Shown here one piece after another: positions 42,892 to 55,100 of a DNA stretch of 64,000 bases; within the stretch, counting starts at the first letter, position 1; each line of letters opens with the position of its first letter. The stretch lies in NCBI GenBank assembly GCA_003248805.1, contig QFQY01000034.1, forward strand, positions 1 to 64,000, written 5' to 3'. This stretch comes from Chelatococcus sp. GTDB lineage: Bacteria; Pseudomonadota; Alphaproteobacteria; Rhizobiales; Beijerinckiaceae. Under the pieces are notes generated by a model, which worked only from the letters and a program-made list of their open reading frames with translations, was not told the DNA's origin and did not search any database. The position numbers were made by a program, and so were the translations under genes.

Positions 42892-43110
42892 CGGGTCGCC
42901 TATTCCATTTTCTCTGGTCACTACCCCGGCTGGGGCTCCGCCACCTTGCGGCGACAGAACGGGACATTGCCGTGCATTCGCTTCTACAAAGTTTCCTGCG
43001 GGGTGCAAACGTCCATCATCGTTAACGGAATATTTTTGGACTCGATCGTTGCCATGACGCCACGCGTTCCGCCACGGCTTCGCCGCAATCTCGGCCGGCC
43101 CGCAAACCCG

Positions 43111-44259
43111 TCACAGCAGCGAGCGGACATGGGTGATGTCGTTCCACGTCACGAACAGCATCAGCATCAGCACGAGGCCCAGTCCCAGCCGAAAACCGAT
43201 TTCCTGCGCCCTGGCGCTGAGCGGGCGCCGCAGCACCGCCTCGCAGGCGTAGAACATCAGGTGACCGCCATCGAGCATGGGCACCGGCAGCAGGTTCATC
43301 AGTCCGATCGAGACGGACAGGACCGCCGCGAGGTTGAGCAGGCCGATCAGGCCGCCGCTCGCAGCGACCATCCCCGAGACCTGCGCGATCCGGATCGGAC
43401 CCGAAAGCTGGTCGGTCGATTCCCGCCCGCTCAGCAGCTTCTTGAAATAGTCGTAGGTGCGGGTGACCACGAACCAGGTCTCGGATACGCCCGCCTGGAG
43501 GGATTCGACGACGCCGAATCGGCGCGTCGTCCAATCCTCCGCCTTGCGCGAGGCCTGGACGCCGATGACGCCGATCCTCTGCTTGCCGAGCGGAGACGTC
43601 TGCTCGACCAGGTCGGGCACGACGGGAACCGTGACCGTGCCTCCGTTGCGCTCGACGGTGACCGAAAGGCGCTCGTTCGGGCGCACGGAAACGGCTCGCT
43701 GCATCTCCGTGAAACTGCCGATGGGTTGGTCGTCGATGGCGATGACGAGATCGCCCGCGCGCAGGCCCGCGCGCTCGGCCGCGCTGCCCGCGACCACCTG
43801 TTCGACACGCGGAATCAGCTCCTGCCGGCCGAACAGATAGATCGAGCCCGCGAAGATCGCGATCGCGAGCAGGAAATTGGCGATCGGCCCGGCGGCGACG
43901 ATCGCCGCGCGCTCTCCCAGCGACTGCGCCGGAAAGGACCGCTCCCGCTCCCTCTGCGTCATGCCGGCGACGGCGGCGGTGTCGGGCGCGCTCGACGCGT
44001 CCGCGTCCCCGGAGAACTTCACATAGCCGCCGAGCGGAATCATCGCGAACCGCCAGCGGGTGCCATGCCGGTCGTTGAAGCCGAACAGCTCGCGGCCGAA
44101 GCCGATCGAGAATGTCTTGACGTCGACGCCGCACCAGCGGCCGACGAGGAAATGGCCGAGCTCGTGCACGAACACGACGAGCGTCAGCACGAAGAGGAAG
44201 GGCACGAGATAGCTCAACAGCGCGTAGCCCGAGTTCCAGATAGTCGCCGCGAATTCCAT
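43111..44259 (-). CDS. rseP: RIP metalloprotease RseP (site-2 protease)
   Basis: A 382-residue inner-membrane zinc protease that cleaves anti-sigma factors and signal-peptide remnants within the membrane. The zinc motif is HELGH (32-36) in the first helix; the third ligand motif NLLPVPMLDGGHL lies in the third helix. One clear PDZ domain (about 125-195, AERAGLRAGDLVIAIDDQPI) sits between them. It is located between dxr (23 bases) and bamA, whose 219-base leader is free of genes. Confidence 0.95.
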   Translation of the reverse strand: MEFAATIWNSGYALLSYLVPFLFVLTLVVFVHELGHFLVGRWCGVDVKTFSIGFGRELFGFNDRHGTRWRFAMIPLGGYVKFSGDADASSAPDTAAVAGMTQRERERSFPAQSLGERAAIVAAGPIANFLLAIAIFAGSIYLFGRQELIPRVEQVVAGSAAERAGLRAGDLVIAIDDQPIGSFTEMQRAVSVRPNERLSVTVERNGGTVTVPVVPDLVEQTSPLGKQRIGVIGVQASRKAEDWTTRRFGVVESLQAGVSETWFVVTRTYDYFKKLLSGRESTDQLSGPIRIAQVSGMVAASGGLIGLLNLAAVLSVSIGLMNLLPVPMLDGGHLMFYACEAVLRRPLSARAQEIGFRLGLGLVLMLMLFVTWNDITHVRSLL

Positions 44260-44282
44260 CGACCTCTCCGATCCGTCCCTGC

Positions 44283-45461
44283 CTAGGTGACAGCGAACTG
44301 TGGCCGGGACAAGAGAGCGGTCGCGCGCAATCGCGCATCTTGGTCAATGGCGAGCGCCTCGGCCACGTCCGCAGGCGCGGCGACCATCGCCGCCGAGGCG
44401 CCGCACACCGTTTCGACGAGCGCGGCGATGGCGGGAAACGGGATCCTCCCCGCCAGGAAGGCCGCGACCGCGATCTCGTTGGCGGCGTTGAGGATCGCCG
44501 GCTTGGCCCCGCCCTCCTCCATGGCCGCCCGCGCGAGGCCGAGCGCCGGGAAGCGCCGCAGATCGGGCCGCTCGAACACCAGGGGGGCCGTCGTGGCGAG
44601 ATCCAGGAAGCGCGTGGGCGGCGCCTGGAGCCGCCCGTCGACGCCGAGGCAGTGAGCGGCCGCGACGCGCATGTCCGGCAGCGCCAGCCCGGCGCTGACC
44701 GAGCCGTCGCGAAACGTCACGAGCCCATGGACGATCTGCTGGGGATGGACCAGGACGTCGAGGCGCCCGGGCTCGAGGCCGAAGAGGAAGCTCGCCTCGA
44801 TCAGTTCGAGCCCCTTGTTCATCATGCTGGCCGAATCGATCGAGATCTTCGCGCCCATGGCGTAGTTCGGGTGGGCGAGCGCTTCCTCGGGGCGGGCGGC
44901 GGCGATGCGCTCGGCGCTCCAGTCCCGGAACGGACCGCCCGACGCGGTCAGCGTCATCGAATGGACCGCCGAGAGCGGCTCGCCTCCCAGCACCTGGAAC
45001 AGGGCGTTGTGCTCCGAATCGAGCGGCAGGATGCGTGCGCCCACGGCCGCGGCGCGCGCCATCACGGCCGCCCCGGCGCAGACGAGGCTTTCCTTGTTGG
45101 CGAGCGCGACGATCCGGCCGGGCGTCAGCGCCGCGAAGGTCGCCTCCAGCCCCGCCGCGCCGGAGATGGCGCTGACGACGATGTCGCTCGGCCTCGCGAC
45201 GGCATCCAGCACGGCCTCGCGCCCGGCACCGCTGGCGATGCCGCTGCCGGCGAGCGCCTCCGCCAGGGCCGGCCCGCCGGCGGGATCCGCGAGCGCGGCA
45301 AAGGAGGCGCCGGTCTCGATCGCAACACGGGCCAGAGCGGCGGCATCGCGCCCCGCGACGACGGACACGACGCTCAATCGCTCCGGATTTTCCGCGACGA
45401 CCTCGCGGGTCGAACGGCCAATGGAGCCGGTGGCCCCGAGAATGGTGACGGAACGATGCAT
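44283..45461 (-). CDS. dxr: 1-deoxy-D-xylulose 5-phosphate reductoisomerase
   Basis: A 392-residue NADPH-dependent enzyme of the MEP isoprenoid pathway and target of fosmidomycin. The NADPH site is ILGATGSIGRSTREVV; ALANKESLVCAG, LPLDSEHNALFQ, TASGGPFRDW and KISIDSASMMNKGLE contain the metal and substrate ligands. ATG 45461 gives the usual start; an in-frame start at 45557 would extend into cdsA. It lies 13 bases downstream of cdsA. Isoprenoids made here feed UppS in the same cluster. Confidence 0.96.
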   Translation of the reverse strand: MHRSVTILGATGSIGRSTREVVAENPERLSVVSVVAGRDAAALARVAIETGASFAALADPAGGPALAEALAGSGIASGAGREAVLDAVARPSDIVVSAISGAAGLEATFAALTPGRIVALANKESLVCAGAAVMARAAAVGARILPLDSEHNALFQVLGGEPLSAVHSMTLTASGGPFRDWSAERIAAARPEEALAHPNYAMGAKISIDSASMMNKGLELIEASFLFGLEPGRLDVLVHPQQIVHGLVTFRDGSVSAGLALPDMRVAAAHCLGVDGRLQAPPTRFLDLATTAPLVFERPDLRRFPALGLARAAMEEGGAKPAILNAANEIAVAAFLAGRIPFPAIAALVETVCGASAAMVAAPADVAEALAIDQDARLRATALLSRPQFAVT

Positions 45462-45474
45462 GGGAGCGTCAGGA

Positions 45475-46295
45475 TTACGAATGAGCGATGAACAGAACCA
45501 GTCCGGCGAACACGAGCACCGCCCAGTATCCATCCAGCCGGTCGAGGAAGCCGCCATGGCCGGGGATCAGCGAGCCTGAATCCTTGGCGCCGAACCGGCG
45601 CTTCAGCGCGGATTCGAACAGGTCGCCCGCCTGGCTGGCGACGGAGGCGGCCGCGGAACCCGCGATCGCGAGGCCGGGACCGAAGGCACGGGAGGCCTCG
45701 GGCGAAAGAGCCCAGACCGCATAGCCTCCGATCGAACCGGCCAGCATCCCGCCGATCGCCCCCGACCACGTCTTCTTGGGGCTGACTGCAGGCAGCAGCT
45801 TCGGTCCCCCGAAACGGCGGCCGGTGAAATAGGCCGCGATGTCCGTGAACCAGACCACCGCGAAGCTCCAGAGGACGATCGACAAGCCGAGCTCCGGTTG
45901 AGCCCTCAGGGCCGGAACCACGAGAGCGAAGGCGAGCGCATAGGCGACCCCGCAAAGCTCGAGGCCAAGCCTGCCGCGCAGGAAGGGCGTCGCGACCGCG
46001 CCGGCGAGCGCGGCGGCGGCCGAGCCCCCCGCCAGCGCGGGATCGCTAAGCGGCGACAGCCCGACGGCGAGCCCGGCGGCCGCGACGGCGAACCCGCCCG
46101 CGATCGCGTGCTCGCGACCGACCATCGAGACCCATTCATAGGCGGCGAGCCCGGCGACCGCGATCCAGACCAGGCGGAAGGGCCAGCCGCCCCAGAGCGT
46201 CGCCGCTAGTATCGCCGCGGCCATGACGAGCGCGGAGACCACCCGCAGCCTGAGTTCGTCCGAGCCGCCTCGGGAAGCGCCGGGGTCGGGAGCCG

Positions 46296-46299
<4 letters not shown>
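45475..46299 (-). CDS. cdsA: Phosphatidate cytidylyltransferase CdsA
   Basis: A 274-residue polytopic enzyme making CDP-diacylglycerol, precursor of the phospholipids. The C-terminal PROSITE-type signature is present as SALKRRFGAKDSGSLIPGHGGFLDRLD, preceded by FTDIAAYFTGRRFGGPKLLPAVSPKKTWSGA. About seven hydrophobic segments are visible. GTG at 46299 overlaps the uppS stop (GTGA) and is preferred over an upstream extension that would run inside uppS. Confidence 0.93.
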
Positions 46300-47057
<758 letters not shown>

Positions 47058-47121
47058 CCTTGAGCCTCGTTCGGCCTCGCGCCGGTTGAACATGCGCGGC
47101 AGGCCCGCGCGGACCACGCCC

Positions 47122-47682
47122 TCAGACCTGCAGGATTTCCTTTTCCTTCGTCGCGAGCGCCTGATCGATCTCGCCGATGTGCTGGTCGGTCGCCTTCTGC
47201 ACCTGGTCGGACTGGCGCGTGACGTCGTCCTTGGTCAGGTCGCCGTCCTTCTCGAGCTTCTTCAGCAGGTCCATGCCGTCGCGGCGGACATGCCGGACGG
47301 CCACCTTCGCCTCCTCGGCATATTTATGGGCGACCTTGACCATCTCCTTGCGGCGCTGCTCGTTCAGCTCGGGGATGCGGATGCGCAGCACCTGCCCTTC
47401 CGTCTGCGGGTTGAGGCCGAGATCGGATTCGCGGATCGCCTTCTCGACGGCCTGAACCATGCCCCGGTCCCAGACCTGGACGCTGAGCAGCCGCGCCTCC
47501 GGGACGCTGACGGTCGCGACCTGATTGAGCGGCTGGCGTGCGCCATAGGCCTCGACCGTGATCGGATCGAGCACGTTGGCGGAAGCGCGCCCCGTGCGCA
47601 GAGAGGCGAGGTCGCCCTTGAAGGATTGCACCGCGCCCTGCATGCGGCGCTTCACATCGGCGAGATCGAAAGTCTGGGCCAT
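47122..47682 (-). CDS. frr: Ribosome recycling factor
   Basis: A 186-residue RRF, which together with EF-G splits post-termination ribosomes. The three-helix bundle (residues 1-28 and about 105-186) is evident, with SLRTGRASANVLDPITVEAYG and VKVAHKYAEEAKVAVRHVRRDGMDLLKKLEKDG matching the family. ATG 47682 gives the standard N-terminus MAQTFDLADVKRRM. It follows pyrH by 108 bases on the minus strand. Confidence 0.96.
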   Translation of the reverse strand: MAQTFDLADVKRRMQGAVQSFKGDLASLRTGRASANVLDPITVEAYGARQPLNQVATVSVPEARLLSVQVWDRGMVQAVEKAIRESDLGLNPQTEGQVLRIRIPELNEQRRKEMVKVAHKYAEEAKVAVRHVRRDGMDLLKKLEKDGDLTKDDVTRQSDQVQKATDQHIGEIDQALATKEKEILQV

Positions 47683-47790
47683 CGTCAATCGAACCTTGAA
47701 TTCAGCTGGGCCGTGAGCCTTGCGCGAAACGGGCCGGACCATGGCTGCCGGTCGACGCAGGGTCAAGAATTACATCATAGCGTCGAGGGC

Positions 47791-48498
47791 TCAGGGCGTC
47801 ACGTAAGTCGCCCGGCCCTCTCCCCGCAAGACCGCGGCGAGCGCGCCCTGCTCCGCGATCGAAAACACGACGATCGTCAGCCCGGCGTCGCGTGCGAGCG
47901 CGAAGGCGGCCGTGTCCATCACCTTGAGGTCGCGGGTGATCGCTTCGGCATGGGTCAGGCTGTCGTAGCGCGTCGCCGTCGGATCCTTCTTCGGATCGGC
48001 GCTGTAGACGCCGTCGACCTGCGTCGCCTTGAGCAGATGGCTGCAGCCGAGCTCGGCGGCGCGCAGCGCCGCACCCGTATCGGTCGTGAAATAGGGATTG
48101 CCGGTTCCGCCGCCGAGCACCACGACCTTGCCGTTGGTCATGTGGTCGAGCGCGCGCTTGCGCGCATAGCTCTCGCACAGGGACGGCATCGGCACGGCCG
48201 ACATGGCGCGGGCCGGCGCGCCCGCGCTTTCGATCGCGTGTTCGAGCGCGAGCGCGTTCATGACCGTGCCGAGCATGCCGATCGAATCGGCGCTGGTCCG
48301 GTCGAGGCCCTTGTTCAGCCCCTGCAAACCGCGGAAGAAATTGCCGCCGCCGACCACGATGCCGATCTCGACGCCTTCCCGGGACGCGTTCGCGATATCG
48401 GCGGCGAGCGCCGTCAGCGTGGCGCCGTCCAGGCCCGAGCCCGCCGGTCCCGCCAGAGCCTCGCCGGAGAGTTTCACGAGAACGCGCTTGGGTGCCAT
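47791..48498 (-). CDS. pyrH: Uridylate kinase PyrH (UMP kinase)
   Basis: A 235-residue bacterial UMP kinase of the amino acid kinase fold, producing UDP for pyrimidine nucleotide synthesis. VLVKLSGEALAG binds phosphate, and IVVGGGNFFRGLQGLNKGLDRTSADSIGMLGTVMNALAL, LGGGTGNPYFTTDTGAALRAAEL and ATQVDGVYSADPKKDPTA are diagnostic. It is separated from tsf by a strong terminator, so it should have its own promoter in the 60 bases between the two. Confidence 0.97.
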   Translation of the reverse strand: MAPKRVLVKLSGEALAGPAGSGLDGATLTALAADIANASREGVEIGIVVGGGNFFRGLQGLNKGLDRTSADSIGMLGTVMNALALEHAIESAGAPARAMSAVPMPSLCESYARKRALDHMTNGKVVVLGGGTGNPYFTTDTGAALRAAELGCSHLLKATQVDGVYSADPKKDPTATRYDSLTHAEAITRDLKVMDTAAFALARDAGLTIVVFSIAEQGALAAVLRGEGRATYVTP

Positions 48499-48558
48499 CG
48501 ATCGTCTCTCCGCATCCGACGAGATGCCACGGCCATTCGCGGCATCAGCTCCATCCCG

Positions 48559-48585
48559 AAAAAAAGGCCGCGACGAGCGCGGCCT
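48559..48585 (-). terminator. Intrinsic terminator of the rpsB-tsf transcript
   Basis: On the minus strand AGGCCGCG and CGCGGCCT form a perfect 8-bp GC-rich stem with a 5-base loop, followed directly by a run of seven T (A run at 48559-48565). It lies 28 bases after the tsf stop. It is the clearest intrinsic terminator in the window. Confidence 0.92.
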
Positions 48586-48612
48586 CCTTCATCTCATCCG
48601 AGGCGTGGCTTG

Positions 48613-49536
48613 TCAGCCCGTGGTGCCACCGGCGGCAGCGACTTCGGCGGCGAAGTCCTGCTCTTCCTTCTCGATGCCGTCGCCGAGCCCGAAGCGGGCG
48701 AAACCGGCGAGCTTGACCGGCGCACCGACCTTGCCCTCGGCCTCCTTCAGCACCTGCGCGACCGACTTCGAGCCGTCATGGATATAGGCCTGCTCCAGCA
48801 GGCAATATTCCTTGGCGTAGCTCTTCAAGCCGCTCTCGGTGATCTTCTCGAGCACATGGGCGGGCTTGCCGGCGTTCTTCTCGGCGAGAATGGCCTTCTC
48901 GCGCTCCAGGATTTCCGGAGCCACCGAAGCGAGGTCGAGCGCGACCGGGTTCGTCGCGGCGACATGCATGGCGAGCTGCCGGCCGATGGCGGCGAGCTCG
49001 TCGGTCGAGCCGGTCGATTCGAGCGCCACGATGACGCCGATCTTGCCGAGCCCGTCGGCGACCGCGCCATGGACATAGGAGCCGACCACGCCGGCCGAGA
49101 CCTTCAGCGCGGCGACGCGGCGCAGCGTCATGTTCTCGCCGATCGTGGCGATGGCGTTGGCGATCGCCTCCTGCACGGTGCCGCCGCCCGGATAGTGATG
49201 GGCGAGCACGGCCTCGACGTCGCCGCCCTTCTCGAGGGTGACGTTCGCGACCGAACGGGCCAGCGCCTGGAATTCGAGGTTGCGCGCGACGAAGTCGGTC
49301 TCGGAGTTGACCTCGACGACCACGCCGGCCGTCCCGGAGACAGCGACGGCAACGAGGCCCTCGGCGGCGACGCGGCCGGCCTTCTTGGCGGCCTTGGCGA
49401 GTCCCTTGGTGCGCAGCCAGTCGATGGCGGCCTCGATATTGCCGTCCGTCGCCGCGAGCGCGGTCTTGCAGTCCATCATGCCCGCGCCGGTCTTGTCGCG
49501 GAGTTCCTTCACCATGCCGGCGGTGATCGCTGCCAT
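48613..49536 (-). CDS. tsf: Elongation factor Ts
   Basis: A 307-residue guanine nucleotide exchange factor for EF-Tu. The N-terminal UBA-like domain (TAGMVKELRDKTGAGMMDCKTAL) and the core motif VEVNSETDFVARN are intact, followed by two similar subdomains. ATG 49536 (MAAITAG) matches the family start; the longer in-frame ORF to 49629 adds an unlikely Ala/Pro-rich tail. It is normally co-transcribed with rpsB, which lies 174 bases upstream and is damaged in this sequence. Confidence 0.96.
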   Translation of the reverse strand: MAAITAGMVKELRDKTGAGMMDCKTALAATDGNIEAAIDWLRTKGLAKAAKKAGRVAAEGLVAVAVSGTAGVVVEVNSETDFVARNLEFQALARSVANVTLEKGGDVEAVLAHHYPGGGTVQEAIANAIATIGENMTLRRVAALKVSAGVVGSYVHGAVADGLGKIGVIVALESTGSTDELAAIGRQLAMHVAATNPVALDLASVAPEILEREKAILAEKNAGKPAHVLEKITESGLKSYAKEYCLLEQAYIHDGSKSVAQVLKEAEGKVGAPVKLAGFARFGLGDGIEKEEQDFAAEVAAAGGTTG

Positions 49537-49677
49537 CGTCGTTGTCCTTACTGTTGCGCGGGCCACGCCGGGGCGGCTCCGCGAGATCGGTGCGGGAGCT
49601 TCAGGCTCGAAGGCCGGCGCCAGCGCCATGCCTGGGAGCGCCCGCGCCGGTCCCGCGCCGCTGATTGAAGAGAACTT

Positions 49678-49702
49678 CGCGACGCGCCGATGACGCGTCG
49701 CG
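49678..49702 (-). other. Hairpin between rpsB and tsf, possible attenuator
   Basis: CGCGACGCG and CGCGTCGCG form a perfect 9-bp stem with a 7-base loop just after the rpsB stop. On the minus strand it is followed by AAGTTCTCTTC. A partial terminator between rpsB and tsf would adjust the amounts of the two products. Confidence 0.55.
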
Positions 49703-49710
49703 CGCCGGGA

Positions 49711-50633
<923 letters not shown>

Positions 50634-50932
50634 GGTGTTCTTAATCCTTCCGGTTGAGCCTCTGGGGAGCGAATGAAGCGGCCATAGGCTGACCGATCAC
50701 CGGAACGCCTCGGTGTCGAGGTGATGCTCCCCATGTGGAATGAGCCGCGCCATACACGGGAGAGCGGCCGAATGCAAGACATGCCGCGCCGTTGCCTGCC
50801 GGTCCCGCTCGGCGCCGCCGCCGTGAAGCGTCCGGCGGCCCTGCCCTTTCCGGACCGCGACGGAGGCTTCGCGCCTTGCCTTCGGACTTCGCACGAAGCA
50901 GGACAGAGAACAGGTTGGTGGCGGGCTGTCGC

Positions 50933-52102
50933 GTGATTCTGGACCTGAGAACGATCTTCGTCACCGGGGCGGCAACCTGCTTCATCCTCGGCGCGATGCA
51001 ACTCATGGCGTTCGCGACCGGGCGGTTCACCTGCTGGCCGGGCTGGTGGGGCCTGAGCACCCTGTTCATCGGCGCGGGACTTCTCGCTGCATCGCTGCGC
51101 GACATCATACCCGACACGCTGTCCATCGAGCTCGGCAACAGTCTGGTCGTGGGAGGGAGCCTGCTGCTGGTCGTCGGCGTCCGGGCGTTCGCCGGCAAGG
51201 AGCCCTATTGGCAGAGCGTCGTGATCGGCGTCGCCTTCACATGGATCATGCTTTCGCTCTGGCCTGGCGCGGCCGGGTTCAACACCCGGGTCGTCGTCAT
51301 GGCCCTGATTCTGGCGGGTTGCGACCTCGCGATGGTGCGGGAAGCCTTCGATCTCGCGCGGCGCCAGAAACTCCGTTCGGCCTGGATACTCGCTGGATTG
51401 TTCCTTCCGACAGCGATCCTGTTCCTCGGACGGACCGGGGTCGCCTTGAGCTGGGGCGTCGGCACGACGCTGTTTCCTGTGGATGCGGGCGTGCATGGCT
51501 GGCTTGCGGCCATCGGGGTCAGCTTCATGGTGCTGCGCGGCAACGCGCTGCTTCTGATGGCCATCGAGAGAAGCAATGTCATGCTCGCCGCCCTCGCCCG
51601 GCGTGACCCGCTGACGGGGGCCATGAATCGCAGCGGCCTCGAACAATGGCTGGCGCAGATGGCCGCGGGCTCTCGCCACCCGGCCCTGCGGGTTTCCCTG
51701 CTCCTCATCGACATCGATCACTTCAAGACGCTCAACGACACGCTCGGCCACGCCGCCGGCGACGAGGTCCTGCGCCTGCTGACCGAGACCGTGCACAGCC
51801 AGATTCGCAGCACCGACAGCCTGGCGCGACAGGGCGGCGACGAGTTCGCGGTCGTTCTGCCGTCCGTCGGCGTCCGCGAGGCCGTCCGCGTCGCCGAGCG
51901 GATACGACAGGCCTTCCGCCAGGCGCTGGCCGACCGCCACGACATCGCGCCGCAGCCGACGCTCAGCATCGGCATCGCCGAGGGAGACGTCTCGACACAG
52001 CCGCTCGACGAACTGATGAGCCAGGCGGACGAGGCGCTCTATCGCTCCAAGCGGCTGGGGCGCGACCGCGTCCAGGCTCAGCTCTCGAGCGTCGACGCCT
52101 GA
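50933..52102 (+). CDS. Membrane-bound diguanylate cyclase (GGDEF)
   Basis: 389 residues from GTG 50933; the start is uncertain because no good ribosome binding site is seen and the frame is open further upstream. Six or seven hydrophobic segments (residues about 5-210) lead into a GGDEF domain with active loop GGDEF (301-305), an RxxD inhibitory site (R292-S-T-D295) five residues before it, LLLIDIDHFKTLNDTLGHAAGDEVLR and MSQADEALYRSKRLGRDR. It should synthesise cyclic di-GMP with product inhibition. Its membrane region does not match a sensor family I can name. It lies between rpsB (divergent, 299 bases with no visible gene) and dnaE (convergent, 13 bases), apparently an insertion in a conserved block. 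Confidence 0.88.
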   Translation: MILDLRTIFVTGAATCFILGAMQLMAFATGRFTCWPGWWGLSTLFIGAGLLAASLRDIIPDTLSIELGNSLVVGGSLLLVVGVRAFAGKEPYWQSVVIGVAFTWIMLSLWPGAAGFNTRVVVMALILAGCDLAMVREAFDLARRQKLRSAWILAGLFLPTAILFLGRTGVALSWGVGTTLFPVDAGVHGWLAAIGVSFMVLRGNALLLMAIERSNVMLAALARRDPLTGAMNRSGLEQWLAQMAAGSRHPALRVSLLLIDIDHFKTLNDTLGHAAGDEVLRLLTETVHSQIRSTDSLARQGGDEFAVVLPSVGVREAVRVAERIRQAFRQALADRHDIAPQPTLSIGIAEGDVSTQPLDELMSQADEALYRSKRLGRDRVQAQLSSVDA

Positions 52103-52115
52103 GCGAGATCGGGCC

Positions 52116-55100
52116 TCAGCGCAATTCGACGCTGACCACGCCCGGCGCGGCGCGCACCGCATTGGCGATCTGCTGCGTCACCGGGTACTTGCCCGGCAGC
52201 TCGATCTCGACCTCCTGGGCGCCGTCGTTCAGGATCATGATGACCGCGACCTTGCCGTCGGTCCGCGACGCCTCGCCGCGCGGCCGGATGCGCTCGGCGA
52301 TCGACGCCAGCGCGCGATCGTCGCGCAGATAGATCAGCAGGTCCTGCCGCTGGCTCTTCGCGAGATCGTCGAGCACCTCGACATCCTCGATGCGCGGGCG
52401 CACATCCTCGCCGTCGAGCACGGCCGACAGCCTGAGCACGAGCGCCCTGCCCGGCTCCAGGAAGTCGCGGAACTTCTGCAGGCCCTCCGAGAAGAGCACC
52501 GCCTCGAACTGCCCGCTCGGATCGGACAGGTTGACGATGCCCATCTTGTTGCCGGACTTGGTCCGCCGCTCCGACTTGTCGATCACGGAGACGGCGACCT
52601 TCGCCACTCCCGTGCCGTTGGCGCGCACGGTCTGCGCGAAATCGGCGAAGCGCTGTACGCGCAGCCGCTTGAGGACATGCTCGTATTCGTCGAGCGGGTG
52701 TCCCGACAGGAAGAAGCCGACCGCCTCGTGCTCCCGCTTCAGCCGCTCGGCCGCGGCCCAGGGCTCGACCGGCGGAATCCGGAACGCCTCCTGGATCATG
52801 CCGCCGCCGAAGATATCCGCCTGGCCGGCCGCAGCCTCGTCGCGCGTGCGGTTCGACAAGGCCAGCATGCCGTCGATCGCCGCCATGGCGCGCGCCCGGT
52901 CCGGCTCGAGCGCGTCGAGCGCGCCGGCGGCGATCAATGCCTCCAGCGTGCGGCGGTTGACCAGCTTGGTGTCGATGCGCCGCGCGAGATCGGCCAGATC
53001 ACGGAACGGACCGCCGGCCTCTCGCGCCGCGACGACGGATTCGACCGCCGCGCGGCCCACGCCCTTGATCGCGCCGAGCGCGTAGTAGATCACCCCGTCG
53101 GCGACGTCGAACTCTACGCCCGAGCGGTTGATCGCCGGCGGCTCGACCTTGATCTTGAGCCGCTCGGCGTCGCGGCGGAATTCGTTGAGCTTGTCGGTGT
53201 TGCCCATGTCGAGCGTCATCGACGCCGCCAGGAACTCCACCGGGTAGTTGGCCTTGAGATAGGCCGTCTGGAAGGAGACGACCGCATAGGCGGCGGCATG
53301 GCTCTTGTTGAAGCCGTAGTCGGCGAACTTCGCCAGCAGGTCGAAGATCTCGGAGGCCGTTTCCTTCTTGATGGAATTGTCGATGGCGCCCCGCACGAAA
53401 CGGTCGCGCTGAGCGTCCATCTCCGCCTTGATCTTCTTGCCCATGGCGCGACGCAGCAGGTCCGCCTCGCCGAGCGAGTAGCCGGACAGCGCCTGCGCGA
53501 CCTGCATCACCTGCTCCTGGTAGACGATGATGCCGTGCGTCTCGCGCAGATACGGCTCCATGCCGGGATGCAGATAGGTCGGCTCCTCCAGCCCCAGCTT
53601 TCTGCGGCAATAGGTCGGGATGTTGTCCATCGGGCCGGGGCGATACAGCGCGACGAGCGCGATCAGGTCCTCGATCCGGTCGGCCTTCATCTCCACCAGC
53701 GCCTTGCGCATGCCCGCGCTTTCGACCTGGAACACCCCGACCGTCTCGCCGCGCGCCAGCATGGCGTAGGTCGTCGGATCGTCGAAGGGCAGCTTGGCCA
53801 GGTCGACCTGGATTCCGCGCTGGCCGATGAGCTTCACCGCCGTCGTCAGCGTCGTCAGCGTCTTGAGGCCGAGGAAGTCGAACTTCACCAGGCCCGCCTG
53901 CTCGACCCACTTCATGTTGAACTGGGTGACGCGCATGCCGGTACGCGGATCGACCGAAAGCGCGACGAGCTGCTCCAGCGGCCGGTCGCCGATGACGACA
54001 CCGGCGGCATGGGTCGAGGCGTGGCGGTGCAGCCCCTCGAGCTTCTGGCCGATCTCCAGCAGCTTGGCGACGACGGGCTCCTCCGCCGCGGCCGCCTGCA
54101 GCTTCGGCTCGCCCTCGATCGCGTCCTTCAGCGAGATCGGCTTGGCCGGGTTCTGCGGCACCAGCTTGGTCAGCCGGTCGACCTGGCCATAGGGCATTTC
54201 CAGCACGCGGCCGACGTCGCGCAGCACGCCGCGCGCCAGCAGCGTGCCGAAAGTGATGATCTGGGCGACGCGCTGCTCGCCGTAATGGTGCTTGACGTAG
54301 TCGATCACCTCTTCGCGCCGGTTCTGGCAGAAGTCGATGTCGAAGTCCGGCATCGAGACGCGATCCGGGTTGAGGAAGCGCTCGAACAGGAGGCCGAAGC
54401 GCAGCGGATCGACGTCCGTGATCGTCAGCGCGTAGGCGACGAGCGAGCCAGCGCCCGAACCGCGGCCCGGACCGACCGGAATGTCGTGGGCCTTCGCCCA
54501 TTTGATGAAGTCCGAGACGATCAGGAAGTAGCCCGGGAACTTCATCCGGGTGATGATCGAGAGTTCGAAATCGAGCCGCTTCTCGTAGTCCTCGACCGTG
54601 AAGCCCGAGGCAGGACCATGCTTCTCGAGCCGCGCGGCGAGGCCCGCCCGCGCCTGGACGTCGAGTTCCTCCGCCTCGTCGCGGCCTTCCTCGCCGAAGC
54701 GCGGCAGGATCGGCTTGCGCGTCGAGACGCGCCAATGGCAGCGCATCGCGATCTCGACGCTGTTCTCCAGAGCCTCGGGGAGGTCGGCGAAGCGCTTCTT
54801 CATCTCAGCGCGGCTGGCGAAATAATGCTCCGGCGTCACGCGCCGGCGTTCGCCGTCCGACAGCAGCCGGCCCTCGGCGACGGCGAGCAGCGCGTCATGG
54901 GCGTCGAAATCGGCCGGCTTCGCGAAAAAGGGCTCGTTCGTCGCGACGATGGGCAGGTCGGCATCGTAGGCGAGCCGCAGCAGATGCGCCTCGACCACCG
55001 CCTCGTCCTCGCGGCCATGGCGCTGGATCTCGACATAGAGCCTGTCGCCGAAGATGCGCGAGAGCGTGGCCAGACGCGCCTGCGCCTGGGGCAGATGGCC

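Noticed and set aside
42892..43008. Longer in-frame start for BamA
   Set aside because: It would place about 39 non-signal residues before the signal peptide; the ATG at 42891 fits the family.
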